From contig NZ_PQVH01000014.1 in assembly GCF_004661485.1 (NCBI RefSeq), positions 101,989-165,988 of the forward strand: 64,000 bases of DNA, in the 5' to 3' direction. Positions within the stretch are counted from its first letter, which is position 1; each line of letters begins with the position of its first letter. Positions 8,281 through 16,743 of the stretch are shown here, piece by piece. The notes below the pieces were generated by a model. The model saw only the letters and a list, made by a program, of their open reading frames with translations, made no database searches and was not told the DNA's origin. This stretch comes from Methylotenera oryzisoli (GTDB lineage Bacteria; Pseudomonadota; Gammaproteobacteria; Burkholderiales; Methylophilaceae). The position numbers and the translations under genes are program-made.

Positions 8281-9405
8281 CTATAAATACTCTTCTACAG
8301 TAAATAGCTTACGGTGCTCTCTTATTGCAAACCGATCTGTCATGCCTGCAATATAATCAGCAACCGCCCGCGCTTTATCTACTTCGGCATATACTTGAAA
8401 CTCGTTTGGCAACAATCCTGTATTTTCATAAAAACACGCGAACAACTCCTGCACAATTCTGACTGCCTTTGCGCTCATGCGATTCACTTTATAGTGCTGA
8501 TATAAATTTTTGCGTAAGAACTGCTTTAGCTTTAAGTTTTGTTTAGCAACATCTTCACTAAAGCCAACTAATTGCGGTAGTCGCCTAATGTCGTCGATGC
8601 TAGCAGGTTGATGCTTTGCTATGTTCTTTGCACTATGCGTACACAAATCCACGACCAAGGTGTTAATCATGCGGCGTATTGTTTCATGCACCAGCCGCTT
8701 TTGTTCCAAGACTGGATACTTTACCTTAACCTCTGCTAGATTTTGTGCAAATAATTCCACTGTCGATAGCTGCTCAATAGTGATTAAACCCGAGCGCAGA
8801 CCGTCATCAATATCGTGGTTATTATAAGCAATTTCATCTGCGTAATTTGTTAGTTGCGCTTCTAGGCTAGGGCTGGTTTTTTCGATAAAGCGCACGCCCA
8901 CATCACCAAGTTGCCTAGCGTTTTTGATTGAGCAGTGTTTAAGTATGCCTTCTCTAACTTCAAAGGTGAGATTTAAGCCATCAAACTCCGCATAGCGTTG
9001 CTCTAACTGGTCAACCACACGTAACGACTGCAAGTTATGCTCAAAGCCACCGTAATCACGCATGCAGTCATTAAGTGCGTCTTGCCCAGCATGACCAAAT
9101 GGCGTATGCCCCAGGTCATGCGCCAAGGCAATCGCTTCTGTGAGATCCTCATGTAGGTTTAAGGTTCTTGCGATGCCACGTGCCATTTGGGCAACTTCAA
9201 GGCTATGTGTCAAGCGCGTACGGAACAGGTCACCCTCGTGGTTGACAAATACCTGAGTTTTATATTCCAAGCGACGAAAGGCTGTGGAGTGAATAATACG
9301 GTCACGGTCACGCTGGAATGCGTTGCGTGTTGACGAGGCGGGTTCGGCGTGATGCCGCCCTATAGATTGATCTGGATTGGCGGCATAAGGAGCAAGAGTA
9401 TTCAT
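8281..9405 (-). CDS. dgt: dGTP triphosphohydrolase-like HD-domain protein
   Basis: Hydrolyses deoxynucleoside triphosphates, classically dGTP, to nucleoside and tripolyphosphate; cytoplasmic. Length 374, in the shorter type-2 class. The HD domain metal ligands are visible: RLTHSLE (His67), LAHDLGH (His96, Asp97, His100) and His105, followed by [16 protein letters not shown]. It lies 151 bases downstream of aroB on the same strand and may be read with it. Substrate range within this class varies, so strict dGTP preference is not claimed. Confidence 0.92.
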   Translation of the reverse strand: MNTLAPYAANPDQSIGRHHAEPASSTRNAFQRDRDRIIHSTAFRRLEYKTQVFVNHEGDLFRTRLTHSLEVAQMARGIARTLNLHEDLTEAIALAHDLGHTPFGHAGQDALNDCMRDYGGFEHNLQSLRVVDQLEQRYAEFDGLNLTFEVREGILKHCSIKNARQLGDVGVRFIEKTSPSLEAQLTNYADEIAYNNHDIDDGLRSGLITIEQLSTVELFAQNLAEVKVKYPVLEQKRLVHETIRRMINTLVVDLCTHSAKNIAKHQPASIDDIRRLPQLVGFSEDVAKQNLKLKQFLRKNLYQHYKVNRMSAKAVRIVQELFACFYENTGLLPNEFQVYAEVDKARAVADYIAGMTDRFAIREHRKLFTVEEYL

Positions 9406-9556
9406 GCTTGTATCTTATATAGGTAAACCACTTCTAGCAAGCTAGCCAAACACCCTAAGCCACCACCAGACAACGACTGAAAAAGTTGCAGCTTACTTTA
9501 TTGACTCACCACCTAGTGCTGTTAACGGGCGCTGAGCTGACATTTTGAAACAACAG

Positions 9557-10645
9557 CTACATAGATGACAAAGAGAGGGTTTCTTTTAGCTTTTCAGCGT
9601 CATAATCGCTGGTAATCACCGATTTACCTATCGCCTGCTGAAGTACTAGTCTAATTTTGCCATCCGCCACTTTTTTATCTAACTGCATTAGATTGAGGTA
9701 CTTTTCCGCACCCAACTTCGGTGCATCTAATGGAAGCTTTGCAGCAGTTAAGAGTTGACGAATACGAACCACCTCAGTATCGGTTAACCACCCCATGCGC
9801 TGAGACAAATCTGCAGCCATCATGGTGCCAGCGCCTACAGCCTCGCCGTGTAGCCATACGCCATAGCCCATCGCGTTTTCTATTGCATGGCCAAATGTGT
9901 GACCTAAATTCAACAAGGCTCGTTCGCCTGTCTCATGTTCATCTCGCGCAACCACGTCTGCCTTATTTTTGCATGAGCGGTAAATAGCCTCGGTGATTGC
10001 CTGCTCATCTAATGCCATTAATTGCTCAATGTGCACTTCTAACCAATCAAAAAACTCAGCATCACGGATTAAGCCATATTTAATCACCTCAGCCATGCCT
10101 GCAGAAAACTCACGCGCAGGTAAGGTTTGCAAGGTATCAATATCCGCCAACACAAGTTGCGGCTGGTAAAAAGCACCTATCATATTTTTACCGAGTGGAT
10201 GATTGATGCCAGTTTTGCCGCCAACAGATGAATCTACCTGCGACAAGAGCGTAGTCGGTATCTGTATAAATGGAACTCCGCGCAGATAAGTCGCGGCGGC
10301 ATAGCCAGTTAAGTCGCCAATTACGCCGCCACCGAGTGCGATTAATGTAGTGCTGCGCTCGCAGCGATTTTGTAGCAATGCATCATAAATTAAATTTAGC
10401 GTTTCACTATTTTTATACGCCTCACCATCAGGCAATATAATTGGAATTACCTTCACACCTGCAGACTGTAGGGCATTGCTTAAAGTTTCAAGGTACAGAG
10501 GCGCTACCGTTGTGTTTGTCACAATAGCTACATGCTTACGCTTCAGGTGGGGCAGGATCAAATCAGCATTTGAGATCAATGACCGCCCTATATAGATTGG
10601 ATAACTTCTATTCGCTAATTCTACTTTTAGTGTTTGCATAACCAT
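9557..10645 (-). CDS. aroB: 3-dehydroquinate synthase
   Basis: Second step of the shikimate pathway: closes 3-deoxy-D-arabino-heptulosonate 7-phosphate to 3-dehydroquinate, using NAD and a divalent metal. Length 362. The NAD-binding region [13 protein letters not shown] and metal-ligand region [11 protein letters not shown] with GEAVGAG are present. The first ATG (10645) is two bases after the aroK stop; the third codon is also ATG (MQTLKV, 10639) and is a common family start, so the N-terminus is uncertain by two residues. Part of the pil-aroK-aroB order. Confidence 0.97.
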   Translation of the reverse strand: MVMQTLKVELANRSYPIYIGRSLISNADLILPHLKRKHVAIVTNTTVAPLYLETLSNALQSAGVKVIPIILPDGEAYKNSETLNLIYDALLQNRCERSTTLIALGGGVIGDLTGYAAATYLRGVPFIQIPTTLLSQVDSSVGGKTGINHPLGKNMIGAFYQPQLVLADIDTLQTLPAREFSAGMAEVIKYGLIRDAEFFDWLEVHIEQLMALDEQAITEAIYRSCKNKADVVARDEHETGERALLNLGHTFGHAIENAMGYGVWLHGEAVGAGTMMAADLSQRMGWLTDTEVVRIRQLLTAAKLPLDAPKLGAEKYLNLMQLDKKVADGKIRLVLQQAIGKSVITSDYDAEKLKETLSLSSM

Positions 10646-10647
10646 GT

Positions 10648-11154
10648 TTACTTTTTCAATAAATCTTCAATATAAGTCGTGATCTCAAGTGCAGATTGGG
10701 CACCGGTATCTACAATATAATCGGCCAAACTGGTATAGATAGGATCACGCTCTAAATATAAACGCTCCAATTTTTGCTTCATGTTCCCGCCTTGCAGCAA
10801 AGGTCTGGTTTTATCGTGCCTAGTACGCTGGTATAAATCATTGACTTTGCCACGCAGATAGATAATTTTCCCACTATTTTTCAGTAAGACCCGATTCTCC
10901 GGCATTAGCACCGCACCGCCGCCTGTTGCCATAATTATATCGTTCAACTGGCAAAGCTCTTCAAGGGCAAGCGTCTCCCGCTTACGGAATCCATCTTCAC
11001 CTTCCAACTCGAATATAAGCGGGATTTTTACGCCGGTTCTGCGCTCAATTTCAACATCAGAATCATAAAATTCTTTATCTAATTGTTTGGATAGCATGCG
11101 CCCTATGGTGGTTTTACCTGCACCCATTAGCCCTATAAAATAGATATTATTCAA
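10648..11154 (-). CDS. aroK: Shikimate kinase
   Basis: Phosphorylates shikimate with ATP in the aromatic amino acid pathway. Length 168. The P-loop GLMGAGKTT (8-16) opens the protein. The shikimate-binding DSD (about 32-34), RKRE-like segment GFRKRE, GGGA loop (ATGGGAVL) and lid [11 protein letters not shown] are all seen. aroB begins two bases after its stop, implying a joint transcript. A terminator lies between it and pilQ, so it may also have its own promoter. Confidence 0.97.
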   Translation of the reverse strand: MNNIYFIGLMGAGKTTIGRMLSKQLDKEFYDSDVEIERRTGVKIPLIFELEGEDGFRKRETLALEELCQLNDIIMATGGGAVLMPENRVLLKNSGKIIYLRGKVNDLYQRTRHDKTRPLLQGGNMKQKLERLYLERDPIYTSLADYIVDTGAQSALEITTYIEDLLKK

Positions 11155-11245
11155 ATTAAAACCACCCCTTATTACCTACAAGACTCTCATAGCGCTGGCG
11201 CATTACAGTATCTCTATTATGTAATCACACAATAGCCTGTAAAAC

Positions 11246-11277
11246 AAAATGCCCATCATATTCTAGATGGGCATTTT
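11246..11277 (-). terminator. Rho-independent terminator between pilQ and aroK
   Basis: A 12-bp perfect stem (AAAATGCCCATC / GATGGGCATTTT) with an 8-base loop, 46 bases past the pilQ stop. It suggests that the pilus operon ends here, or that aroKB is partly uncoupled from it. Confidence 0.85.
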
Positions 11278-11323
11278 ATCAAAACAATGAACTACATAGT
11301 CACTACATAATCAACATCATCTA

Positions 11324-13483
11324 TTATTGCAGGGTCAGTCGCTCATCCACTATTTTTGGAGTGATAAATATCAACAACTCTGTTTTATCATTTTGACGAG
11401 TTTTCTTCTTAAATAAGTTACCAAAAAGTGGCAGATCTCCAAAGAAGGGTACCTTACTTACATCATCACGCTCAATTTGCTCAAAAATCCCCCCCAGCAC
11501 AGCGGTCTCACCATTGCCCACTAACACCTGGGTATTGATATTCTGAGTATCAATAGACGGTACGCCATTGAATATTTGACCAACCTTATCTTTTTTAATA
11601 TCAAGCTCCATGATGATTTTTTCATCTGGCGTAATTTGCGGCGTCACTTCCAAACTCAACACTGCAGGTTTAAATGCAACGTTGGTAGCGCCGCTGCTTG
11701 AAGCTTGTAGATAAGGAATCTCCGTACCTGCCGCGATTTTTGCCTTGTGCTGATTGGCGGTAATAACACGCGGGCTAGACACAATCTTACCTCGCTGATC
11801 AGTCTCCATCGCGGTTAATTCTAAATTGAGTAGCAAACCAGCTGCAACATTATAAATGCTATAAGCGATTGAACCTGTCGCGTTTGCAACTGCAAGATTG
11901 GACATTAAATCAGGGAGACCATCAGAACTGGTAAAGACACCGCCATTAGTTAATGTTGTTTGCACTGCACCGTTGTGAGTACCTTGCGTGACTGTCCCAG
12001 TAGCAGACACTGCTGTTGGACGATTACCTAAAGTGCCACTTAAAGTACCAACACTGCTACCAGGGGTACCTGTTTGGGTAACACCTAGCCTAGCTCCCAG
12101 TGCCTTACTATATTTATCATCAGCAATGACCAAACGCGACTCAATCATCACCTGCTTGACAGGGATATCTGTCTTATTAATGATGGCTTGTACCTGCTCT
12201 AAATATTTAGGTGTATCCTGCACAAAGACTGTGTTAGTACGTGGATCCAGCACTGCATTTCCACGCTTGGACAGAATTTTTTGTTTAGGATCACTTAGAA
12301 TATTTTTCAAAGCCTCCGCTTTCATATACTTCAAAGTAAACACTTCCGTGCGCAGTGGCTCAACATCATCAATCTGCTGTTGGCTTTCAAAGGCTTGTTT
12401 TTCTTTAGCCGCAATTTCATCTGCAGGCGCTACCAAAATCACATTGCCATTCTTGCGCTTATCCAAGCCCTTGCTTTGCATAATAATCTCAAGCGCTTGA
12501 TCCCAAGGCACATCTTTAAGACGCAGTGTAAGGTTACCAGTCACGGTGTCGCTAGTAATGATATTTAAACCAGTAAAATCAGCGATCACTTGCAACACTG
12601 CACGCACTTCAATATTTTGGAAATTTAAAGACAACTTCTCGCCAGCATAGCCAGGTTTAGAGCCGCGCACTAGTTTATTTGGATCTTCCACTACCTGACG
12701 TACGTCAATGATGAATTTTTTATCTGCCTGATATGCTGATTGTTCCCAATTGCCTTTAGGCTCAATGGTCATACGCCCATTTTTACCTTGTTTTATCGTG
12801 TCAACATAAAGTACTGGTGTATTGAAGTTGATTACATTTAAACGGCGCTGCAAATTAGCTGGTACATCAGTATTAATAAAATCAACCTCAATAGTTTTAC
12901 CTTTTTGCTTAATATTGATACCCGCTGAAGCATCAGACAAGTCAACAACAATCCGCCCTTCACCATTTTTTCCGCGCACAAAGTCTATATTATTAATGGC
13001 AACCGCTTTATTACCCAAAACTGGCTCTGAGAATTTGGTCTCCACACCCGCCCCTGCTGATGCCTCATTCGCCTGCAACAGGATACTCACTTCATTACCT
13101 TTTGCTGTCGTGCTATAACCTACATTTTTTGATAGATTAAGTACCATACGGGTACGATCTTTACCCTGTGCCAACGTTACACTTTTTAATGCACCGGCTT
13201 CAGCTGGAATATTGTTTTTTGCTAAACCATTACCGACCTTGGGAAAGTCCAAAGCAATACGAGAAGGATTATTCAGTGTGAATCCAGCCGGTGGATTCGC
13301 CAATGGTTCTGTGGTTCTTACACGAATATTGACACGACCGCCAGGTAGCGTTGAATAATCAACACTCTCAATTTTATTAGTTAGCCCAGCCTGATCTTCG
13401 GCAATAGCTATTGCCGAACCTAAGGTTAAGCCAAGCAACATGGTCGCCTGCAAAAGTTTTGATATCCAAATATTCGTTTTCAT
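11324..13483 (-). CDS. pilQ: Type IV pilus secretin PilQ
   Basis: Outer-membrane secretin that forms the exit pore for type IV pili. Length 719. A signal peptide (about 1-28) is followed by two AMIN-type peptidoglycan-binding beta domains (about 35-125 and 155-255), the short secretin N0/STN domain (LSLNFQNIEVRAVLQVIADFTG), an N1 domain (EVFTLKYMKAEALKNIL) and the C-terminal secretin domain with VPFFGDLPLFGNLFK near the end. It is last of the pilMNOPQ set; the 169-base gap before it is unusual in this tight cluster. Confidence 0.96.
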   Translation of the reverse strand: MKTNIWISKLLQATMLLGLTLGSAIAIAEDQAGLTNKIESVDYSTLPGGRVNIRVRTTEPLANPPAGFTLNNPSRIALDFPKVGNGLAKNNIPAEAGALKSVTLAQGKDRTRMVLNLSKNVGYSTTAKGNEVSILLQANEASAGAGVETKFSEPVLGNKAVAINNIDFVRGKNGEGRIVVDLSDASAGINIKQKGKTIEVDFINTDVPANLQRRLNVINFNTPVLYVDTIKQGKNGRMTIEPKGNWEQSAYQADKKFIIDVRQVVEDPNKLVRGSKPGYAGEKLSLNFQNIEVRAVLQVIADFTGLNIITSDTVTGNLTLRLKDVPWDQALEIIMQSKGLDKRKNGNVILVAPADEIAAKEKQAFESQQQIDDVEPLRTEVFTLKYMKAEALKNILSDPKQKILSKRGNAVLDPRTNTVFVQDTPKYLEQVQAIINKTDIPVKQVMIESRLVIADDKYSKALGARLGVTQTGTPGSSVGTLSGTLGNRPTAVSATGTVTQGTHNGAVQTTLTNGGVFTSSDGLPDLMSNLAVANATGSIAYSIYNVAAGLLLNLELTAMETDQRGKIVSSPRVITANQHKAKIAAGTEIPYLQASSSGATNVAFKPAVLSLEVTPQITPDEKIIMELDIKKDKVGQIFNGVPSIDTQNINTQVLVGNGETAVLGGIFEQIERDDVSKVPFFGDLPLFGNLFKKKTRQNDKTELLIFITPKIVDERLTLQ

Positions 13484-13652
13484 TATTTCACCTTAAATCC
13501 CACTTCCTAAAAATATAAAAATTTCTAGGGCCTAATGCGCTATCACAATAATTTAACTACTTTTAAACGAAACGCCGCTTCAGTAAAAGCCAAAACAGAA
13601 ATCAATAAACCCCACTGCAAGTTTGCTTTTAGTTGTCAATATCCATGCACAA

Positions 13653-14198
13653 TTACTGCTCTTGCAATACCAAACTTGTAGTACGCTCCACCCAGTCACC
13701 GGTAAGGTCATCCTGCACAAGCTCCACCAACACTATTTCACCATCTTTAATTTGTGTCACTCTGCCGTAATTCTGCCCAACATAATTACCCAGTTTAACT
13801 TGCTGCACCGATTCATCTGGCGTTTTAAGTAACGCATAGATCAACTTACTTTTAGATAACAATCCAACATATTTCAGACTCTCGAGTGGATAAGCTTCCA
13901 TCGGCTCTTTGGGCCGACTCAAGTTAGGCTGCAACGCACTCGATTTATTCACAGCCTTGCGAGCACGGAACGGATCAACCAGCGTGCCATCAGCGTTATA
14001 TTGCAAAGCCATATACGGCTGCACCTCTGGCAGCGGCTTTACCCTAGGCTTTACATCTTTAGTGGCATCACGCATATATTGGTCAAGATCATCACCATCT
14101 TCAAAACTGCATCCAGCAAGCACCGCGCTCAAAACACCGCAAACTAAAAGTGGCATGATGATTGGCAAGGTAAATATTCGTTTGATAATGTCAGCCAC
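13653..14198 (-). CDS. pilP: Type IV pilus inner-membrane lipoprotein PilP
   Basis: Lipoprotein that links the PilN-PilO inner-membrane frame to the secretin PilQ. Length 181. The lipobox LAGC places the lipidated Cys at residue 30 after a hydrophobic segment. The C-terminal half holds the PilP beta-sandwich (LESLKYVGLLSKSKLIYALLKTPD... VKLGNYVGQNYGRV). It starts six bases after the pilO stop. Confidence 0.94.
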   Translation of the reverse strand: MADIIKRIFTLPIIMPLLVCGVLSAVLAGCSFEDGDDLDQYMRDATKDVKPRVKPLPEVQPYMALQYNADGTLVDPFRARKAVNKSSALQPNLSRPKEPMEAYPLESLKYVGLLSKSKLIYALLKTPDESVQQVKLGNYVGQNYGRVTQIKDGEIVLVELVQDDLTGDWVERTTSLVLQEQ

Positions 14199-14203
14199 GG
14201 TTA

Positions 14204-14878
14204 CTATTTACCTTTCTGAGCTGCTTTAGCTTTTTCGCTCTCAGCTTTACGTTTTTCTGCAAGCTCATTCGCATCTAAATATCGATAAGTCTTTGCAACA
14301 GCCTCCATAACCAAGCCCCCATCATTAGGACCAGCCTTAGCATCAGGTTTGGCATCTTTATTTTTACCGGCAACATAAACGTCACCTAAGGTCACAATAC
14401 GTGACAGTTTTGAGATATCAGTCGCAAAAGCACCTAAATCATGATAAGTACCGGTGACTTTAATCGCTATTGGCATCTCTGCATAAAACTCTGCCTGAGT
14501 TTCCTGCCCTGGTTTAAATAATTCAAACTCCAAGCCACGACTTAATCCTGCTTGGTTAATATCCGTTAGCAAACCATCAATTTGAGAGCGATCGGGCAAC
14601 TGCTTCAATAGTGCGCCAAAGGTCTTTTCAATTTCAACCATCTGCGCTTGATATGCGGCTAAATTAATCGCCTGACTTTTTTTCTCGAAGTAGACCTTCC
14701 TCAACTCTTCCTCTTTTGCCTTTTCTGTATCAAAAGATTCCATTGCGGGACTCAATAACAAGTAATACCCTAACGCAAGCAGTACTAGAAAAACAACCCC
14801 GAGAAGCACCGCTTTCATTGGTGCTGGCAAACTACCAGCGTTATTGATATCTATATTATTAAAGTCTTCTAACTTCAT
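14204..14878 (-). CDS. pilO: Type IV pilus assembly protein PilO
   Basis: Bitopic inner-membrane protein that pairs with PilN in the pilus alignment complex. Length 224. One membrane segment lies at about 23-48 (MKAVLLGVVFLVLLALGYYLLL), then a coiled coil (about 50-95) and a ferredoxin-like periplasmic domain with FKPGQETQAEFYAEMPIAIKV-type strands. It overlaps pilN by four bases (ATGA). The C-terminal tail is rich in Lys, Ala and Glu. Confidence 0.94.
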   Translation of the reverse strand: MKLEDFNNIDINNAGSLPAPMKAVLLGVVFLVLLALGYYLLLSPAMESFDTEKAKEEELRKVYFEKKSQAINLAAYQAQMVEIEKTFGALLKQLPDRSQIDGLLTDINQAGLSRGLEFELFKPGQETQAEFYAEMPIAIKVTGTYHDLGAFATDISKLSRIVTLGDVYVAGKNKDAKPDAKAGPNDGGLVMEAVAKTYRYLDANELAEKRKAESEKAKAAQKGK

Positions 14879-15474
14879 GATTTTCTCGCACTTCCAGCTT
14901 TCGCTTTAGCACCTGCATCATCTGTTTCTGTTGTCGGCGTTTTTAAACTTACTTTAAGTGTAAATAGATTCTGCTTTTGGGCACCAACAGTAATTGCTTT
15001 AATTTCTATCAAGATAGGTGACTCCAACCAGTTAGACTGATTAAAGTTGCGTACCAATGTCGCCACCCTGGCATTGGTGTCCGCGACACCTTCGATGGTA
15101 ATGACTTTACCCTCTTGCTTGATACTTTTGAGATACATGCCTTCTGGCAGCTGACGACTGAGCTCATCAAAAACAATCACGGCCTGGCTGCGATTGGTCT
15201 GCAAGTTCTCAACCACTTGCTTGCGCTCGAGCATTGCGCTGATTTGCTCTCGCAAATCTTTAATGTCAGCGATTTCTTTATCTAGCTTAGCAATCGCATT
15301 ATTAAGACGCTGATTGCGCTCTAACTGAGACTCCACTTTGCTATTAATAACAGTGTAAGCCACAAATAAAATCGCACAAGCGGCAACTGCAGTAAACAAC
15401 GCCATTAAGCCAAACTCACGCTGCTTCGCTTCACGCCTTATTTGACGATGCGGTAATAGATTGACGCGTATCAT
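14875..15474 (-). CDS. pilN: Type IV pilus assembly protein PilN
   Basis: Inner-membrane partner of PilO; its cytoplasmic N-terminus docks on PilM. Length 199. The conserved PilM-binding start MIRVNLLPHRQIRRE is intact. A membrane segment at about 24-45 is followed by a coiled coil and a periplasmic domain (LPEGMYLKSIKQEGKVITIEG). It overlaps both pilM and pilO by four bases, showing translational coupling. Confidence 0.95.
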   Translation of the reverse strand: MIRVNLLPHRQIRREAKQREFGLMALFTAVAACAILFVAYTVINSKVESQLERNQRLNNAIAKLDKEIADIKDLREQISAMLERKQVVENLQTNRSQAVIVFDELSRQLPEGMYLKSIKQEGKVITIEGVADTNARVATLVRNFNQSNWLESPILIEIKAITVGAQKQNLFTLKVSLKTPTTETDDAGAKAKAGSARKS

Positions 15475-16544
15475 ATTGCAAACCCCCGCATGGCAAGTCC
15501 GCAGGCAATTAATAATGCAGGAGCATCTGTAGCAGCTTGCTGTGCACGTACTTTGGCACTCATCGCCATACTATGAAATGGATTGGCAACAATCGTGTTG
15601 ACTTGCGTGCGGTCTTGCACCGTTAAAGCAATCTCCGTAATGGAAGCACAACCGCCTGCTAGCACAATATGGTCGACACGATTATATTGGGTAGAGCTCG
15701 TGAAAAACTGTAACGCTCTCGCCACTTCCATTGCCAGCAACTGCACAAAAGGCTGCAACACTTCACTTTCATAACTATCAGGCAGACCGCCTTTACGTTT
15801 GGCTATTTCAGCCTCTTCTTGTGACAAACCGAAACGACGTTGTATTTCCTGCGTCAACTGCCCACCGCCAAAACTCTGCTCACGCGCATAAATCGGCGCG
15901 TTATTATGTAGCACATTAATGTGCATCATCGTCGCCCCAACATCCACGATCATCACGGTCTGCTCACGTCCTGCATTAGGGAGCTGACTAGACACTAGCG
16001 TATAAGCGGCCTCTGTTGCGTAAGACTCCACATCCATTACAATCACTTTCAATCCAGCGCCTTCAGCCGCCGCTACGCGATCTTCAATTTTTTCTTTACG
16101 CGCAGCTGCGATCAACACTTCAACTTCATCTGGATTATTGGGGGCAGGGCCAAGAACTTGGAAGTCGATATTCACCTCATCGAGTGAAAAGGGAATATAT
16201 TGATTAGCCTCGGCTTCCACTTGCACCTCCATGTCTTCTTCTCGGAGATCAGCAGACATAATGACTTTTTTGGCGATCACTGCGGATGAAGGTAAGGCTA
16301 ATGCAACACGTTTCTCGCGAGAGCCAAGCAACTTCCATCCGAGTTTGATAGCATCAGCGACCTTTTCAAGGTCTCCAACGTTACCATCAGCAATGGCGTC
16401 TTTGGCAAGGGGGGAGATTGAATAATTCTCAAGTTTGTAACCTCCACGCCCATCACTAATAAGCTCAACCATTTTCACTGAGGTTGAGCTTATATCAATG
16501 CCGACTAGCGGGGGTACCGATTCTGTAAAAAAGCTGAATTTCAA
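15471..16544 (-). CDS. pilM: Type IV pilus assembly ATPase-fold protein PilM
   Basis: Cytoplasmic actin-like protein that binds the PilN N-terminus and connects the pilus motor to the alignment complex. Length 357. The actin-like phosphate loops are seen: VGIDISSTSVKMVEL near the start, VDVGATMMHINVL in the middle and VLAGGCASI towards the end. It is first of the operon and divergent from the PBP1A gene across a 199-base gap that should contain both promoters. Confidence 0.95.
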   Translation of the reverse strand: MKFSFFTESVPPLVGIDISSTSVKMVELISDGRGGYKLENYSISPLAKDAIADGNVGDLEKVADAIKLGWKLLGSREKRVALALPSSAVIAKKVIMSADLREEDMEVQVEAEANQYIPFSLDEVNIDFQVLGPAPNNPDEVEVLIAAARKEKIEDRVAAAEGAGLKVIVMDVESYATEAAYTLVSSQLPNAGREQTVMIVDVGATMMHINVLHNNAPIYAREQSFGGGQLTQEIQRRFGLSQEEAEIAKRKGGLPDSYESEVLQPFVQLLAMEVARALQFFTSSTQYNRVDHIVLAGGCASITEIALTVQDRTQVNTIVANPFHSMAMSAKVRAQQAATDAPALLIACGLAMRGFAI

Positions 16545-16700
16545 ATTGAAATTCCTTTTCTGATTTCGTTAGTTACGAACATTTCTAATAATTTACATTA
16601 AATCCTAGCAACAACTTTAAACCCTGTAAAGCAATTTTTAATTTATTCATTTTTTTAAGCTTTATCACTCACTTTGTTCGCGTCAGCATCCATAGCAATT

Positions 16701-16706
16701 TATAAT
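16701..16706 (+). promoter_or_regulatory. Likely -10 element of the PBP1A promoter
   Basis: A perfect TATAAT lies 38 bases before the mrcA ATG. A partial -35, TTCGCG (16677-16682), is 18 bases upstream. The pilM promoter in the other direction is not clear by eye. Confidence 0.45.
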
Positions 16707-16743
16707 AGCCCTATATTTTTAGTTTATAGAAATCAAATCGCCC

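Noticed and set aside
13543..13620. 25-codon minus-strand frame (TTG start, hydrophobic) in the pilP-pilQ gap
   Set aside because: It has no ribosome site and no ATG, and is preceded directly by a stop codon. It is too short to support without conservation data.
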